A stretch of DNA of 64,000 nt from Phallusia mammillata (lineage: Eukaryota > Chordata > Ascidiacea > Phlebobranchia > Ascidiidae): contig QLIY01000184.1 in NCBI GenBank assembly GCA_003260075.1, positions 126,929 through 190,928 on the forward strand, read 5' to 3'. The notes below the pieces were generated by a model that was not told the origin of the DNA, ran no database searches, and worked only from the letters and a program-made list of their open reading frames with translations. Position 1 is the stretch's first letter. Each line of letters opens with the position of its first letter. The translations under genes and the position numbers were made by a program. Positions 1-14,292 of the stretch are shown one piece after another.

Positions 1-2795
1 TTTTCCAGTCCCTTGCCTAATATTTTACTCTGCTGGTATAGGAGACATATATCCCCGAGCGGTCTAATTTGAATATTTACGCCCCGTTACAATAATTATG
101 CGTATTTTGCTGAACTGTGCATTGGCAGTTTTGAAAATAAGCCGATATAATTAAACTTGCTCGTGACGGCTCAAGATTAAGGCTTTTGTGGACGATCCGG
201 ATTGAATATCGCCACTCCTTGTGGATTTCTAAATGTGGTACGAGTGAATATTGCATTTTCACATCATCAAACCCGCAGCAGATAAAGGTGTGCAATTAAT
301 GCAAATCGTCAAATATACTTTTTGGTTTTCTCGCACCGGATTAACGAGTAAATTACTCAATGGTGGATACACGATCTCGGTTAAAATGACATCGGTTTTG
401 TTTCAAAGAGACGTTGCAACATGATAATATTTCTTTTGTATCAATTTGGCGTGTTGTTTTTAATTAAAACGTTCTAATTTCAAAATCGAAACAGACCCCT
501 CTTCATATATACCCTTGCTCTTTAGTCTTTACAATATGAGAGCTTAATCTATTGTGTGACAACCAGGAGTTGTCAACCATCCCGCGAGCATCAAGTCATG
601 TTACAGCGGCGGAGACTTGTCGGCGAGAGAGCGAGTTTTCTCACGGCCAGGGGCCAGAAGAAGCGTGGCGACAACCAAACGTTATCTTAAGGCTTTTGTT
701 GGGTGAGCTATCGCATTCCGGGGGTCGAATAATTCCTGTCCACTCGCCCGTTGCCCGACAACTGTCCCCTCCAGTCTGGCTGGCGCTGTAACGATATACG
801 GCCTAATCATTGTCGCTGCATACCCCATAGTAAAAACACTGGAGCGGATATTCAGGATTCGGAATTAGGATTTTTATGTTTAAACCCACAACAAAATTTC
901 TCAAAGTAATGTTTCGACAAACCATGTTTTTAACAATATTTTAATGTTAGCCTTGATTGCGTTTCTATAGAACTTGAACATTACTATAAAATTTATTACT
1001 GCTTGGGCTTTTTTAAAAGAACCGGTGTAAATAAAGCGATTGTTGTCAGTACAACACACACATTCTACCGCAATATCAAAAAGAAGGCAACTGTATTCGA
1101 TATTCATTCAGAAAAGTACTTGACCGAGCCATCGCCAATGCGAAAAAAAACTACAAGCCGGTCACAGTCAACGCCAAGAGAAGTAGCCTATACATTTCGT
1201 TACTACCAAGTAGGTTCGTATTGATTTGTCGGTTGTTGGTCTCGAATACCCCGTTAACGCTGGGGCTGTCACATGAGTCGGGACGGATGAGCCACAGGGC
1301 ACTTGACCCAGGGCGACGAGCGCCTCCGATTTTAAGGGCTTTCACGCGATGCGATGCAAGGCAAATCGCAAGAAAGAAAACAATGAAGTTTTAATGTCGT
1401 TGGGTGACGTCGGGGATAGGTAACACTAGTCGGCGATAAGTTTCGAAACCAACCACTGACTCGGATGTGATTTCAATGTTGTTTTGTAGATACTAAAAAA
1501 GTTTTGGTAAGTGTAGTTTTTGGTGTAGTTTGAATACTTTAGGCCAGGGTTTTATTGGAACCTGGTATCTAATACTTCAGTTCAACAATGTAAACACGAT
1601 TTCGGATGTCAGCAATCCCTGGCTTACACTTTACGAAATCCCATTCAATCTAAACAAACAAAACCTGCACTCGTTGCCGTTTTTTAACGTGTTGTAAGGG
1701 ACTTGACACATTTTTAGCTGCCCGATTTGTAGTAGTTACAGGACGCTGGTTGCAAGTTGTTTGTCGTGTTATTTAGAGGCCCACTTTGTAAGAGTGGGAC
1801 AAGACTTGGGCAGCAACAGCACGATAGAGCAAATCCTAACAGCGAAAGCGAATGGCGTCGCGCGGACTGGGAGGGGTGCGATAAACTGAACGAATTCCTT
1901 TGTCACTGTGCGATCGCAGGGTGGGTGGGTGGCTTCCCTGTACAATTTGACATCAATTAATAACGCAAAAATAAATGCGTGAATGGGGACCATGGAAGTC
2001 GTATCGCGTTAATGCGTTGGCGTTTCAGACCACCGCCACGGCTGATAATCGTACAATGGCGGTTGGAAGAAGAACAATGGATTTGCATCTCGCTCTTGTC
2101 AATCACGCAGCTTTCGTATTTCGGGCTTCGTAACGCGGCAATTAGCTCGTGTTTACAAGAGCACTGAACAAGATTCCTAAACGCTTCTTGCGTAAGCTTC
2201 GCCAGAAACTATGCTGTCGCTTTGTGGTTTTTGATCCTGACAATGAATTGCTTTACGCTATACTCTGACGCAACACAGCTTTTGGAATGTCTTTGAAAAT
2301 ACGAATTTATTTATTAAAACTTCTGCACATGATCAGCAGCGGGACGCTATTCAGTTTGCGAAATTGCACGGACCAAGGCACGAAACAACAAACAGGTTTT
2401 AGTGTGTTAGTGCAAGACAGAAACACGAAAAAAGCGGCAAAAAAGGTTGTCAAATTTTACGCAAAAACAAATCCAGTACCACATTTGAAAATTAATATGG
2501 GTTAAATCGGTTCTCTGAATGTTCAAATAGAGGTAGTGACTTCTGACCATTTTTAGTGTCCACTGCCTTAACAAAGTGCGGGTGAGCAGCTATAGCTTCC
2601 ACTTAAGCAATATGAATAGTACGAATATAATCTTAAAACAAGTAGAAACGATATCTAGCATGCATACGCCAGAACAGTGACAACAAAAATGGCAGTTTGT
2701 AATATCAAGCAAAAGGACTCCATATTTGGCGTCATCACAATGTGAGACAGATCGTACCAATGTTAATTCTGATTGCCAATGTGTAATGGAACATA
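1..2795. other. Intergenic / distal 3' flank of NK4, no gene recognised
   Basis: The open frames here are all under about 90 codons, have no recognisable motif and no convincing splice partners. I see no RNA gene or mobile element. The part nearest the homeobox gene is probably its 3' flank. Confidence 0.6.
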
Positions 2796-2801
2796 TTTAT
2801 T
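2796..2801 (-). terminator. Polyadenylation signal for NK4
   Basis: The minus strand reads AATAAA about 110 nt after the NK4 stop codon, a normal distance for a short 3' UTR. It is the nearest canonical signal I found downstream of the stop. Confidence 0.5.
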
Positions 2802-2909
2802 GCACGACGCCGATCTTGCAGCAATCGAGAGAAGGCCATTATTGGGGTGAACCTGCGCATTGTTCGACTTTGAGTGACTCAATATAAACGGGAAAACACT
2901 GGGGAGGAT

Positions 2910-5900
2910 TCAAGTGCACAAACCGAGCTTGTACATGTAGTCACTGGGCGTGGGATGAAGTCCGGGTTGACCAACCTGTCCAGGAGACATGGTTGATGTG
3001 CCGAACGGTGATGATCCCATGGCGACCGGGTTTGGATGTTGCGGGTGAAGGGTTGGTGTGGGATACCCCGCCATAGGACCACCCTGTCCCCCTGACATAC
3101 CCGGACCCGATAATCCATTATAACCGGCAGATACTGCGGTTCCATAAGCGGCGGCAGCGGCTCCGGCTACTGCTGCAGCAGCTGCGGCACCTGGAGCGTA
3201 AGCGTTGGGGTTCGGGTGCGAATACGAGTTGTATCCGCACGAGTTGTACGAGTTAGGGTAATTGTGGTACGGGGTGACTGTGACGTTGTACGGCGCGGAG
3301 TATGGGGCATGTGAGTTTTGAATTCCCGCTCCGGGACCACCAAGACACGGTTTCCCATCTCTCACAAGCACAGGGACAGCAACTCGTCGTGGTGGTCCAA
3401 TGCTTGCCAATTCCAAGGTCTTGTCCTGTCGCATTCTTTTGCATTTGTACCGTCTGTTTTGGAACCAAATCTTTACTTGTGTTGATGTGAGTTTTAAGAT
3501 CTGAGCAAGATGTTCGCGCTCGGGTGCTGAGAGATAGCGTTGCTGCTTAAATCGGCGCTCCAGCTCAAAGACTTGGGCTTGTGAGAATAGAACTCGTGGC
3601 TTACGGCGTGTGCGGTGTCGTGCCTTCATTCCATCCTCGTCACCCTTCTTTTTGTCACTCTCTTCCGGACTTCCGCTGCAGTTGCTCTCCGAGAAGTTGT
3701 CTGACTTTTCAGAGTCTAAAAATTAATTAAAACTTGTTGCATTTTTGTTGGGCAAAAAAACACAATTTATTTTTCTGACAGAATTACACACTGTTTTAAT
3801 GTGGGCGGGAAAAATAGATTCTTTTTAGGACATCAAACATATAGCCGATCTTAAACTCCGCGAAATCCACAACAAACGCGCCTCTGCTTCGTATTCATGT
3901 TCGGTTAATCCTTTGCGGTTAGCTTAGCGTGTATTCTTCACAAGTTGAACCCAATGAACTTCGTCACATCGCAAGTAACACGTCTCGTCGGCAAAGCAAA
4001 ATCTCATCACCAAATCTGATTCATCGCATTGCGGCGCGAATTCTTTACACTGCCCCGCATTGTAAAGCGATCGGAATGGCGCCGCTGGGACCAGCGAGGC
4101 CAGCTCGAGGCGCGTCGAATGCAGGAGCTGCATCACATCGATCATAGAGCCGGAGATAAGCGCGGTCTTCCAGCGCGAACTCGCTCGGATGCGTCTCTAT
4201 TATTTGTTGTTATTTGCTTGTCGCCGTCCGATCGCCCCCCGAGCGCGCACGGTTTCTGTTTTCTAAACGCACCCAAAACCCACAGACATGGATCTGTCAT
4301 TGTACGCGTACACAAATAGACGTCGCGCCAGGCCAGGGTCCCAGGGTCGCGTAAACGCCGTGCAATTTATTGAGACAAATATCGGAGGAGATTGTAAACA
4401 GCCCTTCCTCTCACACGCTTCTGCCAAGCTCCCGTTATCGTGCGCCGACCTGCCCTGCAACCCTAAACCACGTCCTTTCGTTTTTACGTTAGTCTGCGCA
4501 TATGTTGTCACTTTATTGCCAAAATGGTGGCACTATTTAAAATAAAAACTTGGTCATCCAAAATTAATCGTAATCAAGACGGGATCCAGAGTATTCAAAC
4601 TTGAAACGAAACGTGATATCTAGCTCGGTTGAGCGCTCATAAAATTAATAAAATGTGGAATTTAAACTACATTTTTGTATAACGTTTTTGCATTTTGTAT
4701 AAACACACGACATAATGTTCGTGTATTGGCAAATGAGCAAAATGCCATGGATAAAAGGGTCGCGCCATTTTAACATTTGCTGAACCGCTCTCAAGAGGTG
4801 CGGGCGATTTTGAACTTGACGAGCGGTCGAATGTCAAGGAACAAAGATAAACAAAATATCGCTCTGGAATCCGCAGACAAATCCGTTGCGCGACGACGAC
4901 GAAGTAGATGTTAATTGCACGCGCTTTAACCCACAATCACGAGCAATTAAACGCCCTCAAATGAGCCTGCTTTGTGTTCGTTTTATGTTGGCGCAACCTC
5001 CAGTATTTGCCTTTACATGCGATTTGCGCGTAAAATCCCGTCTGACGACGAAATTACATGTTTCCATCGACAACCGGCACCACAACTTGCGCAAGACTGC
5101 TCAGAAAACGAAAGCACAAACTGAAATTTGAACATATCGAACCATGTATATAGTTCCTCATGTTTAACCTGACAACAATCACGATTTTCGTGAATTATTA
5201 AAATACGGCTTCCAACGAAAACATGGCAATTACAGTAAATTCCAAACTCTGTTAAATCGACAAGTGCCCAGCTTTTTAATTAGCTCTTAAAAAGGTCGCC
5301 AAAACTTTACATAGGCAGTAAATTTGTTCTGTTTAGCAGTAACGGTGAAGTTTTGTTGAGTTACCAAGTTACCCAAGTTTTTATTGTAGTGACCGGACAG
5401 TGGCGATTACAAAATGCGTCCGCACATACAACATCCTTTGTCACGACGAGTCAAAAGCAAGCACTTGGCGAGGTTGCAATTTGTCGAAGTCGATTACAGT
5501 GCGACATTGAGCGACATCAACGCAAAGAGGCAGGCGCGTGGCAGCGACAACAGCACAGGCCACTAATGACCAATTGAAAAATTGGATCGCGATCGTCGAT
5601 GCTTACCGAATTTTGAAACCGTGTATAAACGTGGCGCCTTGTAAATGGTAATTTTATTACGGATGTCTATTTCCGCTGTTGACGGTGATGAATCACCGAG
5701 AATGTCGATACTGTACGCCCGGGGGGGGGGAGAAATGCAGACCGGAGGAATATTTTGTTTATCAAGCTTTACATTCGATTGGGATAAGATAAATAAATTG
5801 CGAATTAAATTAAAAAGACATGCAGTGTTTCCTTGATCTAAGAATGATTTGTAAATCATAGTTCGTTCATCTTAGCAAAGCAAAGTTGGTTTCAGCTTTG

Positions 5901-8900
5901 TAATTAAAAACTTTACCGGTGTGCAGAATGGTGAATTAAAGAAACATTTTATCGCAGTCCGGAAAACCAAAACTCCGATCGTATCTGTGTTATAAAAACT
6001 GTCGGGAAGTCGTTTGAAGGACCAACACCGTTTGGCAACACTAGCTTATGCAAACAGTGGGAGTTTATCGGTCCGAGACAAACTTCCGTGGGAGCGAAGT
6101 CTCACGAAAACAATTATTTATCCCCCAAAAAATCACAAGTCCCTCGCAACGGGGCCCGATGAACCAAAGTTGTCACCCCAGTGTTGAGCCTGTGTCCAGC
6201 GTTGGTAAGGACCAACCGTGCGTTAAATCCTGTAATTCGCCGCAACCGTTGAGCACGCGTAAGCCAAGACGGTAGTGAGCAAATATTTTGGGTCGGGTTT
6301 GATTTGATTAACTTGTCCACTTTTTAAGATCACCCGGTCGCTGGTACTCCGGGGGCAAATGCGGCCTTCAGCTGAATAATGCGATAAGCCTACAGAGCAT
6401 TAACATGCTTGTTTCCCAATTATATATCCGACAGTGAGGTTTTTTTTCATGGGTTCGCTGTTCGTAATTGTTTTTGTCGAATAGATATTGCCCCCAAAAC
6501 ATAATTAATGGTCCGCTATACAAGGAATTAGAGTAAAAATAGCAACCTTATCGTGGTAAAAACGCGTGACAGTGACCAGAATTCAAGAACTGCCCGCACA
6601 TCGTGATACAAGTCAAGAGATCTGCGGAAAGGTGCACTTCGCTGAACAGCCTAAATGTCATGTGCCGTTAATTGCTTTCAGTTCTTGGATTTTAAAATCG
6701 AACGATGAAACGGACTCCACCCTACCCGACCTCTGCCCAGCGATTTCGGCTAACAAAGTGATGGAATTATAATGCGGCAATTTGCAGGCGAAAACGAGTA
6801 GTTAGCAAATGACGATATCAGGCAGTGGCGTCGTTCTGGTGATGGGCTCAGAGACTGAAGCAGGCGTCGCGTTTAATTACTTGAGTTTTTGCGAACGACT
6901 AGTGTTGATCGGAGAACTAAAACGGCCTCGATGCCGTTCTGGCGACTCAAGTTTGTCGTGGTTCTGTTTACGATTATGACCGGTTTCCAACTTAAACAGA
7001 GTACACATTTCAAAGACCTAAAGCACGGACTCTATAATTGTTTCTTGTAAACATAAAACCTACAATTTCAAATGATATAACATTCCCACATTTAAGTATC
7101 AAGGTTCCCACTTCTGGTACCGGTATGGTTCTACGCAAAATGTATGGTTTTGTTGCAAAACATATTACCGAATTGCCCACAAGAACATTAAGTATGAATA
7201 AACGCTTATTAGAAAACCCACAATTACGGCAGTCGTCATTCAAAACCGTTATGTGCGATTATAAAGCCTCAATCAGAGTTGTAAATCTACTGATTCCGTT
7301 CCCCAATCGCCGGTTTACGTAATACCCGATGGTCGCAATTGTAGCAAGTTTAGGCGCCAATTAGTGGTGCTTTCCAAGCGCACGTGTAATCGCTTGCGAT
7401 GATGCCAGGGTTGTGTTTTGCTTGTCGGCAAATGGTCCGTATTCTGCCCAAGGAAGACCGGTGATTTTCGCTCTATGGCGCGGCGACCCGATGTTAAACT
7501 GGCCTGTTAGCGCTGAAAACAAGTCGATGTGCCTTGCTCAGTTTCACGCTCGTTCGTCAAGCCAAACCGCGACCGTTAATTAAAACTTTAAGCGCACAAA
7601 AAATATCAGACCTTCTTTTGTGTTTTAATGGTTAGTTGCTGTCTAGCGAGCGTGTAATAATACATCGGCCTTTGCTTCAACTGGTGGCAATTATATGTCG
7701 CTCCGTGAAAGCCTAAACACAGCCTTACGCGGTGCCTGTTTACTGGACTTAGCGGTGTGATTTTCTCTTTCGGAGCAAATTGCAAAACGTAGACGGACAA
7801 GTTAAAACCACCACAGACGAGACAGAAACATTGCAAGTAAAATGAACTTGGCACAAGTTAGCCGGAAAACAGACAGAACCTCGCTTCCCAACCGCCGTCA
7901 ACGACTTTCCCACGACGGTATCGATATCAGGCGCTGCCGTTTAGCGCGGACCCCGCTACTGCATGCGCATCACAACACTAAGCAGCAAAGTCGCCCGGCT
8001 GAAGATGGCAAGTGTAGATTGTGGGGCAAATCCGATTATAAGGCAATTGTTTTCAAAAGCAATCCAAACTATGCAAGTGGACAGGGCGGCACGTGAAGAC
8101 AAAATGGCGACATCGCTCCACCGCGGGCATTGTGCGTCGATCGAACGGCAATGGCGAGCAGTCAAGCCGGCGTCTGGGCTCCCATCGCGGCCACTGTTTT
8201 GTCAGGAGCGGGCGCGTCTATTTGTCCTGCCACTTGTTAACTCGCAATTAACCCCTTGTTCGATTATTTGCCGACGTGTCGCACGCGAGAAGCGCACAAT
8301 AAGCGCTGCGCCTCTTCCGTATACAATAATTGTTGTTGTTACGCATTACGGTTCAGAATACCCCAGAACTTGTTTCCAAAACTGACTCTGTCGGGCACTT
8401 ATCTCGCGCTCATTCGCATCAATGCGTCTGTGAAACGTGCTGTTGGCGCCACTCCAAAGAATGGAAACGAAAGCGATCCCCAACGCTAAGAGGTCGTTTG
8501 TTGATTTGTTAATGCCTACTAATTCGCTACACTTAGTTTACAAACACTGCGAACAAGCGACCTTTAAACCTTTGCGGCTTGACGACGACTGGTCAAGTTT
8601 GCAATAGAAAGCATCAACAAAACATTGTGGTTCAATTGAAGAAAACAAATTGTTCTCGTTTCGTGCTATTTAGTCTGTTTATAAATCGAAAAAAAGTTTT
8701 AATTGCGGCGAGATGTAATTTTTAAATGGTGGTAGATACGTTAAGTGAGTTTTGTAAATCGTTACAACACATTCGATGTTTATATCATCGGTGCATAACC
8801 AACTTTTAGCTCTGACAAGAAAATTTTCCCAATGTATTTCCTGCAAGTTATATGCGAACCTATGTTTCCCATTCCACACAGTAAGACAAATTTCAATGGA

Positions 8901-10039
8901 GATAAACAATTTGTAAAATATCACGCACCTGTGATTGGTTGGGTTGAGTCTTCCACTCTCATTTCACCACCAGAGTAGTTTCGATGGCGCGAATCGTCTG
9001 AGTTTTGCTCCAACAAGTTCTCTACGTTCGAGCGGGGATTAACATCGGATGATCCGGGCGATCGGGACGGCGAAGAGGATGACGGGAAGGGAACGAGAGC
9101 CGTGCTGCTGCCACCGTGTGTCGAAGATGCGTAGAGGGAAGCGCTTGTAAGGTCGGACTCCGAGTTGCGATCGCTGTAAGTTGAGAGTTTCCTGCTTAAG
9201 TCTTCGAAGGGGTGAGAGGTGGGACTTCCCCCGCTTGATTCCTGTTCCCTCGGCATGAGATAAGACTCGGATGTGAAGGGGAAAGGAGGGTTTTGCGAGG
9301 GCGCGGAAGAAACTTCGTAACCCGGCGTTCCGTGCTGGTAAAAAGGTTCAGCGGTTGTGGCGGACATGGGCGAATGGTGGGGCTCGGGTTTCAAACTGTC
9401 ACCACGCTCAGTTTTAGCGTAGCAATTCCCCACGTATTGATCATCCCTGGCCGCAACCAAATTGTCGTTGCTGGTGTACTGTTGCGCGACACCAAAGTTC
9501 CCTTCGTAGTGTGGAATCGGGTTGTAGTAATCAACAGGATAGCGGTTCACGTCATATTGACCTGGAGGAACCTGTTGCTGATTTTGGATGTTCTGCGAAA
9601 AGTGGACAAGCGTCGAAGCTGCAGCTTCAGCTGAAGACGGGTAACCGGTACACTCGCTTCTCGGGACTTTGTACTTCGCGTCCACGTCGCTCTCGCCGCG
9701 ATACAAACCGAGTCCAGGCGCCGTTGACACTGCCATATTTTTCGCTTCCATATTTATAGCATCGCCATTTGACAGCTCAGCACGCACTGGAGAATGAATT
9801 GAGCTTGGACTGCGGTATTGCATGCTCATGCCATTAAGGTTTTGTCCAACTTCGCCCAAAGTCTTGGGGTCGCAATTCAAAGGCATTGCGGAACTGTAGG
9901 AATTTGCGTAAGTATCGGAGTGCTGTTGGCTGCTGCGTTGGTCAACGGTGGATGCGCAGGAAATTTGCTGGTGACGTTCCAGCTTGAGGATGTCTTTAAC
10001 TGAGAATGGAGTCGATCCCACCGGACTTGGTATCATCAT
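2910..10039 (-). CDS. Nk4: NK4 / Nkx2-5 / tinman-class homeobox transcription factor, two exons
   Basis: Nuclear DNA-binding regulator of the NK2/NK4 class, used in heart and visceral muscle specification across animals. Exon 1 runs 10039-8929 and exon 2 runs 3715-2910. The junction joins ACA G to AC TCT in frame and gives 638 residues. Seen in the protein: a tinman (TN) repressor motif [12 protein letters not shown] at residues 10-21; an acidic Ser-rich linker just before the homeodomain; a homeodomain at about 407-466 with the NK2-class tyrosine at position 54 (QNRRYKCKR); an NK2-specific domain [17 protein letters not shown] at about 480-496; then a Tyr/Asn/Pro-rich tail with two alanine runs. 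TN motif, Tyr54 and NK2-SD together with a single intron between TN and homeodomain match the vertebrate Nkx2-5 layout. The N-terminal region is much longer than in vertebrate Nkx2-5. Two ATGs open the frame (10039 and 10036); I took the first. It is the only gene on the minus strand. Confidence 0.93.
3716..8928 (-). other. NK4 intron
   Basis: The intron starts GTGCGT (minus strand, after 8929) and ends in TTTTAG before 3715. At 5.2 kb it is by far the longest intron resolved here. It holds only short unsupported open frames, a G9 run at about 5720-5728, and no recognised element. Its length makes it a plausible place for enhancers, which I cannot identify by eye. Confidence 0.75.
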
Positions 10040-10085
10040 GCGTCACGAAAAAACGCGAAAGAAATTCCAAAAGCAAGTTTCCTTT

Positions 10086-10093
10086 CTTTTATA
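10086..10093 (-). promoter_or_regulatory. TATA-like box of NK4
   Basis: The minus strand reads TATAAAAG roughly 47 nt upstream of the NK4 ATG. With normal TATA-to-start spacing, transcription would begin about 15-25 nt before the ATG and give a very short leader. A GATA-type site (AGATAA on the minus strand) lies just upstream. Confidence 0.45.
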
Positions 10094-13000
10094 ATTTAAA
10101 CTCTTTATCTGCTGAAAAGTAAAGCAAAAACATATGATCACTTAGCTTTTGACTTAAAAATCTAAACTTGGCTAGCGCAAGGACTGATCTAGCTCACCCT
10201 CACAACAGAAATAAGACAAACCCATATCATCGCTCGCTTGTCCACGTAATTTTCTGACACGAGTTTCAATCTTCCTGACAAGGGACATCTGAGGCAGATA
10301 ATTTGCTCCGAAATGGAACGGCTCGTCTCAGCCACAAGTCCCTTGCGAAATCTGGTTTGTGTAAAGACGATCTGATTGTTGTGACTAATTGCGTCCTTCC
10401 AACGCCACTTTAAACTTTTCCAATGGCCAAGCAGTCTTACCACTGACGTCTCTGCCACAACGATCTCACCCTTCGACAGATTCCTAATCGCATCCTATCT
10501 ACGCCGCCGATAAACTTTCCACAATTAGGGCTCGCCCGCCTGTCATCTGAACTACAACCAAACATCCGAACGTCCTTAGCTTCACTTAGCCTTCAAGAGG
10601 GCGCAACAACTCAGGGGTTGACCCCCAAACGCGCCTGAGCGTGTTGTCTTAATGCCTGCTTTCACGCCTAACCGCGTTGACCCGCGCACGCCGAACAAGT
10701 CGATGCGTCAAAATTCTTTAAAAATCCCCGAAGTTTCGACAGGTCCTACAAATAAATCACATTGGGTTTTTGGCGCCTGCTTTTCTTAAACTTGCGTTTA
10801 GCGAAAAACTACGCTGGAGCAAAAGCAAAATCGTGCTAGCGCGCGATATGGTCGATATAGAATGACGACCTGTGGTGAGATACGCTTTCCGCCGTAAGCG
10901 AGAGAGGGGCGATCTCGCCTTCTTCGTTGCGCTCCAATCAAAGTGGCGTCACCGAGACGCATCCATGTACAAAATAATGTTGTTTTTCTCGCGGTATTCT
11001 GTTGCGTGTGTCATTAAATTACCAGAACCCGATGAACAACACCCATATACAGATCAAACCCGATTTGCTGTTTGTTATGATTCGGATTTTTGCTTTTAGA
11101 ATTTTTCCGTGTTGTTGTTAACAACATACTGCAATAAGCTATGATCGCATTTCCGACATATAATATATCTATTAACAATAAACTACAAAATCAATAAGCA
11201 AAAAAACAAGCTGTACATATTATTTAGACATTTTGCATAATTTTGTCACAACCTAAACGTTAAATTTGTCAAAAATTTGCACACTTAAAAATAAACCTAT
11301 TAGGGCAACTTAAGTTAATTCTGCGAAACACTTTTATTTAAAGTACTTTGAGTGCTTAAACAAACACAATTTTTCCCTTGGATATATATGGAAATAAATC
11401 CTTGTTCGCAAGTCAATTACGATCAATTAACCATCGTTCCGCTGCCTGATCATAAGGGAATGTTAATTCGATCTGAATTACACACCGCCGGTGCAATCAG
11501 CATCAACTAAATCACAAAATCACTACGTCACAGGACCATGTGACCGTTGAGCCGCCTCCCACACTAAATATGGCCCTCTTTTGAGCTCGTCTACTGTTGA
11601 TACAAATGTTTTACAAACTCACAACAAATACTGGGCTAAACAATATCAGTAATCAGTTTGATTTACAGAGTTTATGCATATTTGGATTTTTTTCTGTTGT
11701 TTATCACAAATCAAAAACGTTCCCCCCCAAAATGTTGACTTGTTTGAATTGCGCCACTTCCTACTTTCGAACATTTGTCGATTTCATCTCCCGAATGATG
11801 TAAAAATGTGGCGATGAATTTCTGCTTATAGCCAGGTTATTTTTTTTTATCCAATTCACATTCTGCACCAAGACAACAAAAGTCCTACAGTTACTACAAT
11901 TATGATGACTATCCTTTTCAAAAGTCACTTTCAACCGCTATGCTCACCTCAAGTTGTCAATGATTCACTTTATTGGGGGGGGGGGAGCCGCGCGGACGAA
12001 TACAACAAACAGCGCGGACAATAAACAGATTGGGCTTGATCTAATTCTGATTGCTCGGTCGAGTTCAAAGGCGCCACTTGAGGGCCGAGTGACGTGCGGC
12101 TGCGCTTAATCCAGGCCCGGTGCCCGTATGTTGGCTGAGTATCAGCACCGGCCGCTTCCTTGCGGTCATTTGTCAGTGTCAGTCGTTCACCAACTTGCGC
12201 TTTCTCATAACACTGCGAGGTGTGATAATTTGATGACCGCATGCCTTTGATTATAGCAAGTTAATTCGAGTGTCAATTATGATTAGCTCAGCAGTTTTAT
12301 AAGCATCGTGAATCGCAATTTGTAACGGTTTTATATGTTCTTAGTCATCATATCTGTAATTGTAGTATCATAGCCCAAAAAACTTCGGGAAAAACAGCAA
12401 AACACTCACAGTTTAAGGTTTTCGTGATTGTTACGTTATGTCATTGGTAATGGATTTGAATATTAAATGCGTGGTGTCTATGTGATGGAACGGTTGGTCG
12501 TCGTTACTCATCGACAATCATTCCTGGTTGATAGTTCCTAAAAAGACAAAAACATGTTTTTGATGAAAACAAAATATGTTGCATCAGCGCCATTTTACTA
12601 CAACACTAACAAAGTACACTACCACACACGTAAAACCATAATAAAATCATTTCAACAGACAGGATATGGGTAAGTTGAACACAGACACACTCAATCACAA
12701 TGTCATGTCAACCGGACATTACTAAATCCAACGCATGTGTACAAAACCGGTATCTCTATTTGCATCGCGTTCGCACAACGCCATTATTCCTGAAGCCCAT
12801 CAATTTGTACCAGACCCCAGAGCGCAAGCTTTATAGCACAGAAGCTGCTATCGTGAGGCCTGCCCCGCGATAAGGAGATGACGTAGCGGTTGCGAGGTCA
12901 GAGGTGTGAAATTACAACTTGTGTAAACGAACAAGGGTTTGGAGTGGTTCTTCGAGTGCCATGGCATTGTCTTGGCGGCGTGTGACAGCGCCAGAGTCCC

Positions 13001-13282
13001 GGGAGCGGCATTCCGTCTGTGTATTATACGGGAGCGAACAATAGGGAGCTCGACGGCACGTCCACAAACGTTGGCACAATGTGGGATAAGATGACTGCTG
13101 GGGCCGGGGGCGACAGCATGAGGGTGATGCCTATTATTTGCCTTGCTGTGATCGCGTGACCCCACACCGGCTCTGTTGTGCATCTCCGGAAACTGTATAT
13201 ATTTGTGTTGATGAATAGATGTGGCGACAGACGCCTAGTGTGATATAGTCGTTTGCCTGTATGTAACTAAAGGGAAATATGA

Positions 13283-13352
13283 TGTGGCTAATTTCTTACC
13301 TTCAAGTAAACAGTAAGACACTGTGGCTAATTCCTTAGCTTCAAGTAAACAT
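13283..13352. repeat. Two-copy tandem repeat, period 39 bp
   Basis: The string TGTGGCTAATT followed by CTTCAAGTAAACA recurs with a period of 39 bp and a few mismatches. It is a local duplication with no visible coding role. Confidence 0.7.
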
Positions 13353-14219
13353 TAGTGAACTAATTGTAGGAAAGCTTGTGTCAATAAAAATCCATGTAAA
13401 TACATTTGAACTGTGTGACATTTATATTCACAACAACACGATAGGCAAACATGAATCACGATAGTCTGCTTTTTGTCATTCTCTTTAACGTGTGTGAAAA
13501 TCACAAATCGACATGAAAACATGCGCTGTGACAATCGCGCGGGACGAAAGCATTCTCGTTCTGCGAAGGCGACAAGGGGATCACTTCGATGCGTCATTGT
13601 GGCATAGTTGTTGTTTTCGATCTTGGTTTATTTGTTTAAGCACCGGCATAAGATCACTTTGTCGCTGGATCACAATCCGCGGTGTTCGCCTTTCGCCGCG
13701 TGTTGTCTCAACGCCTTTTTCGGGGGCCGAGCGCGTTCGATAGTCGGGCCGCTTATTCTGGCTTGTCGATCGTATTTTTAGCTCCTGGAAGGCGAGAGAA
13801 AAAGGTCGTGAACGCACAGAAGCGGGGTGAAAACGACCACATAATCGCATCAGGCTGTTCATTGCCCCATTCTTCCCTATGCGTTGTGTACACGAGGTCG
13901 GATGCGTCGCGAGATTAAGGCTCCCCGACATGTCAGCGTTCATAAGCGACTGTCAATCGGGCGAGTCGCATTGGTGGAGTGACTGATGGTTTGCGATGGT
14001 CTCCTGGCGTCCCGGAACTCCATGGGAACGAGAGCGCTCGATATTTTGCAATGATAAAGGTGATGATGATATCAGCCCAACGAATCATTTGATGTGTGAT
14101 TTCAGAGTTGTTCCGTCACCAACGGCGGAAATTTTGTACCGTTTGAGGTTTGAAATGCTGCCAGTTACATGTATCGGTTAATCGTAAGCATCTTTTGAAA
14201 CTTTCCAAAAAAGGCACAA

Positions 14220-14292
14220 GCGCATGCAACGCAAAGAGGCGAAAGCGCATGCAACGCAAGAGGCGAAAGCGCATGAAACGCAAGAGGCGAAA
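14220..14292. repeat. Three-copy tandem repeat, 24-25 bp unit
   Basis: The unit begins GCGCATG, contains CAACGCAAGAGGCG and ends AAA. Copies start at 14220, 14245 and 14269. A separate motif of about 20 bp, CGTTTTGACAGCACACT, occurs just after the array (about 14302) and again at about 14440. Confidence 0.8.

Noticed and set aside
7963..8385. 140-codon plus-strand open frame
   Set aside because: It lies inside the NK4 intron on the opposite strand and shows no family signature.
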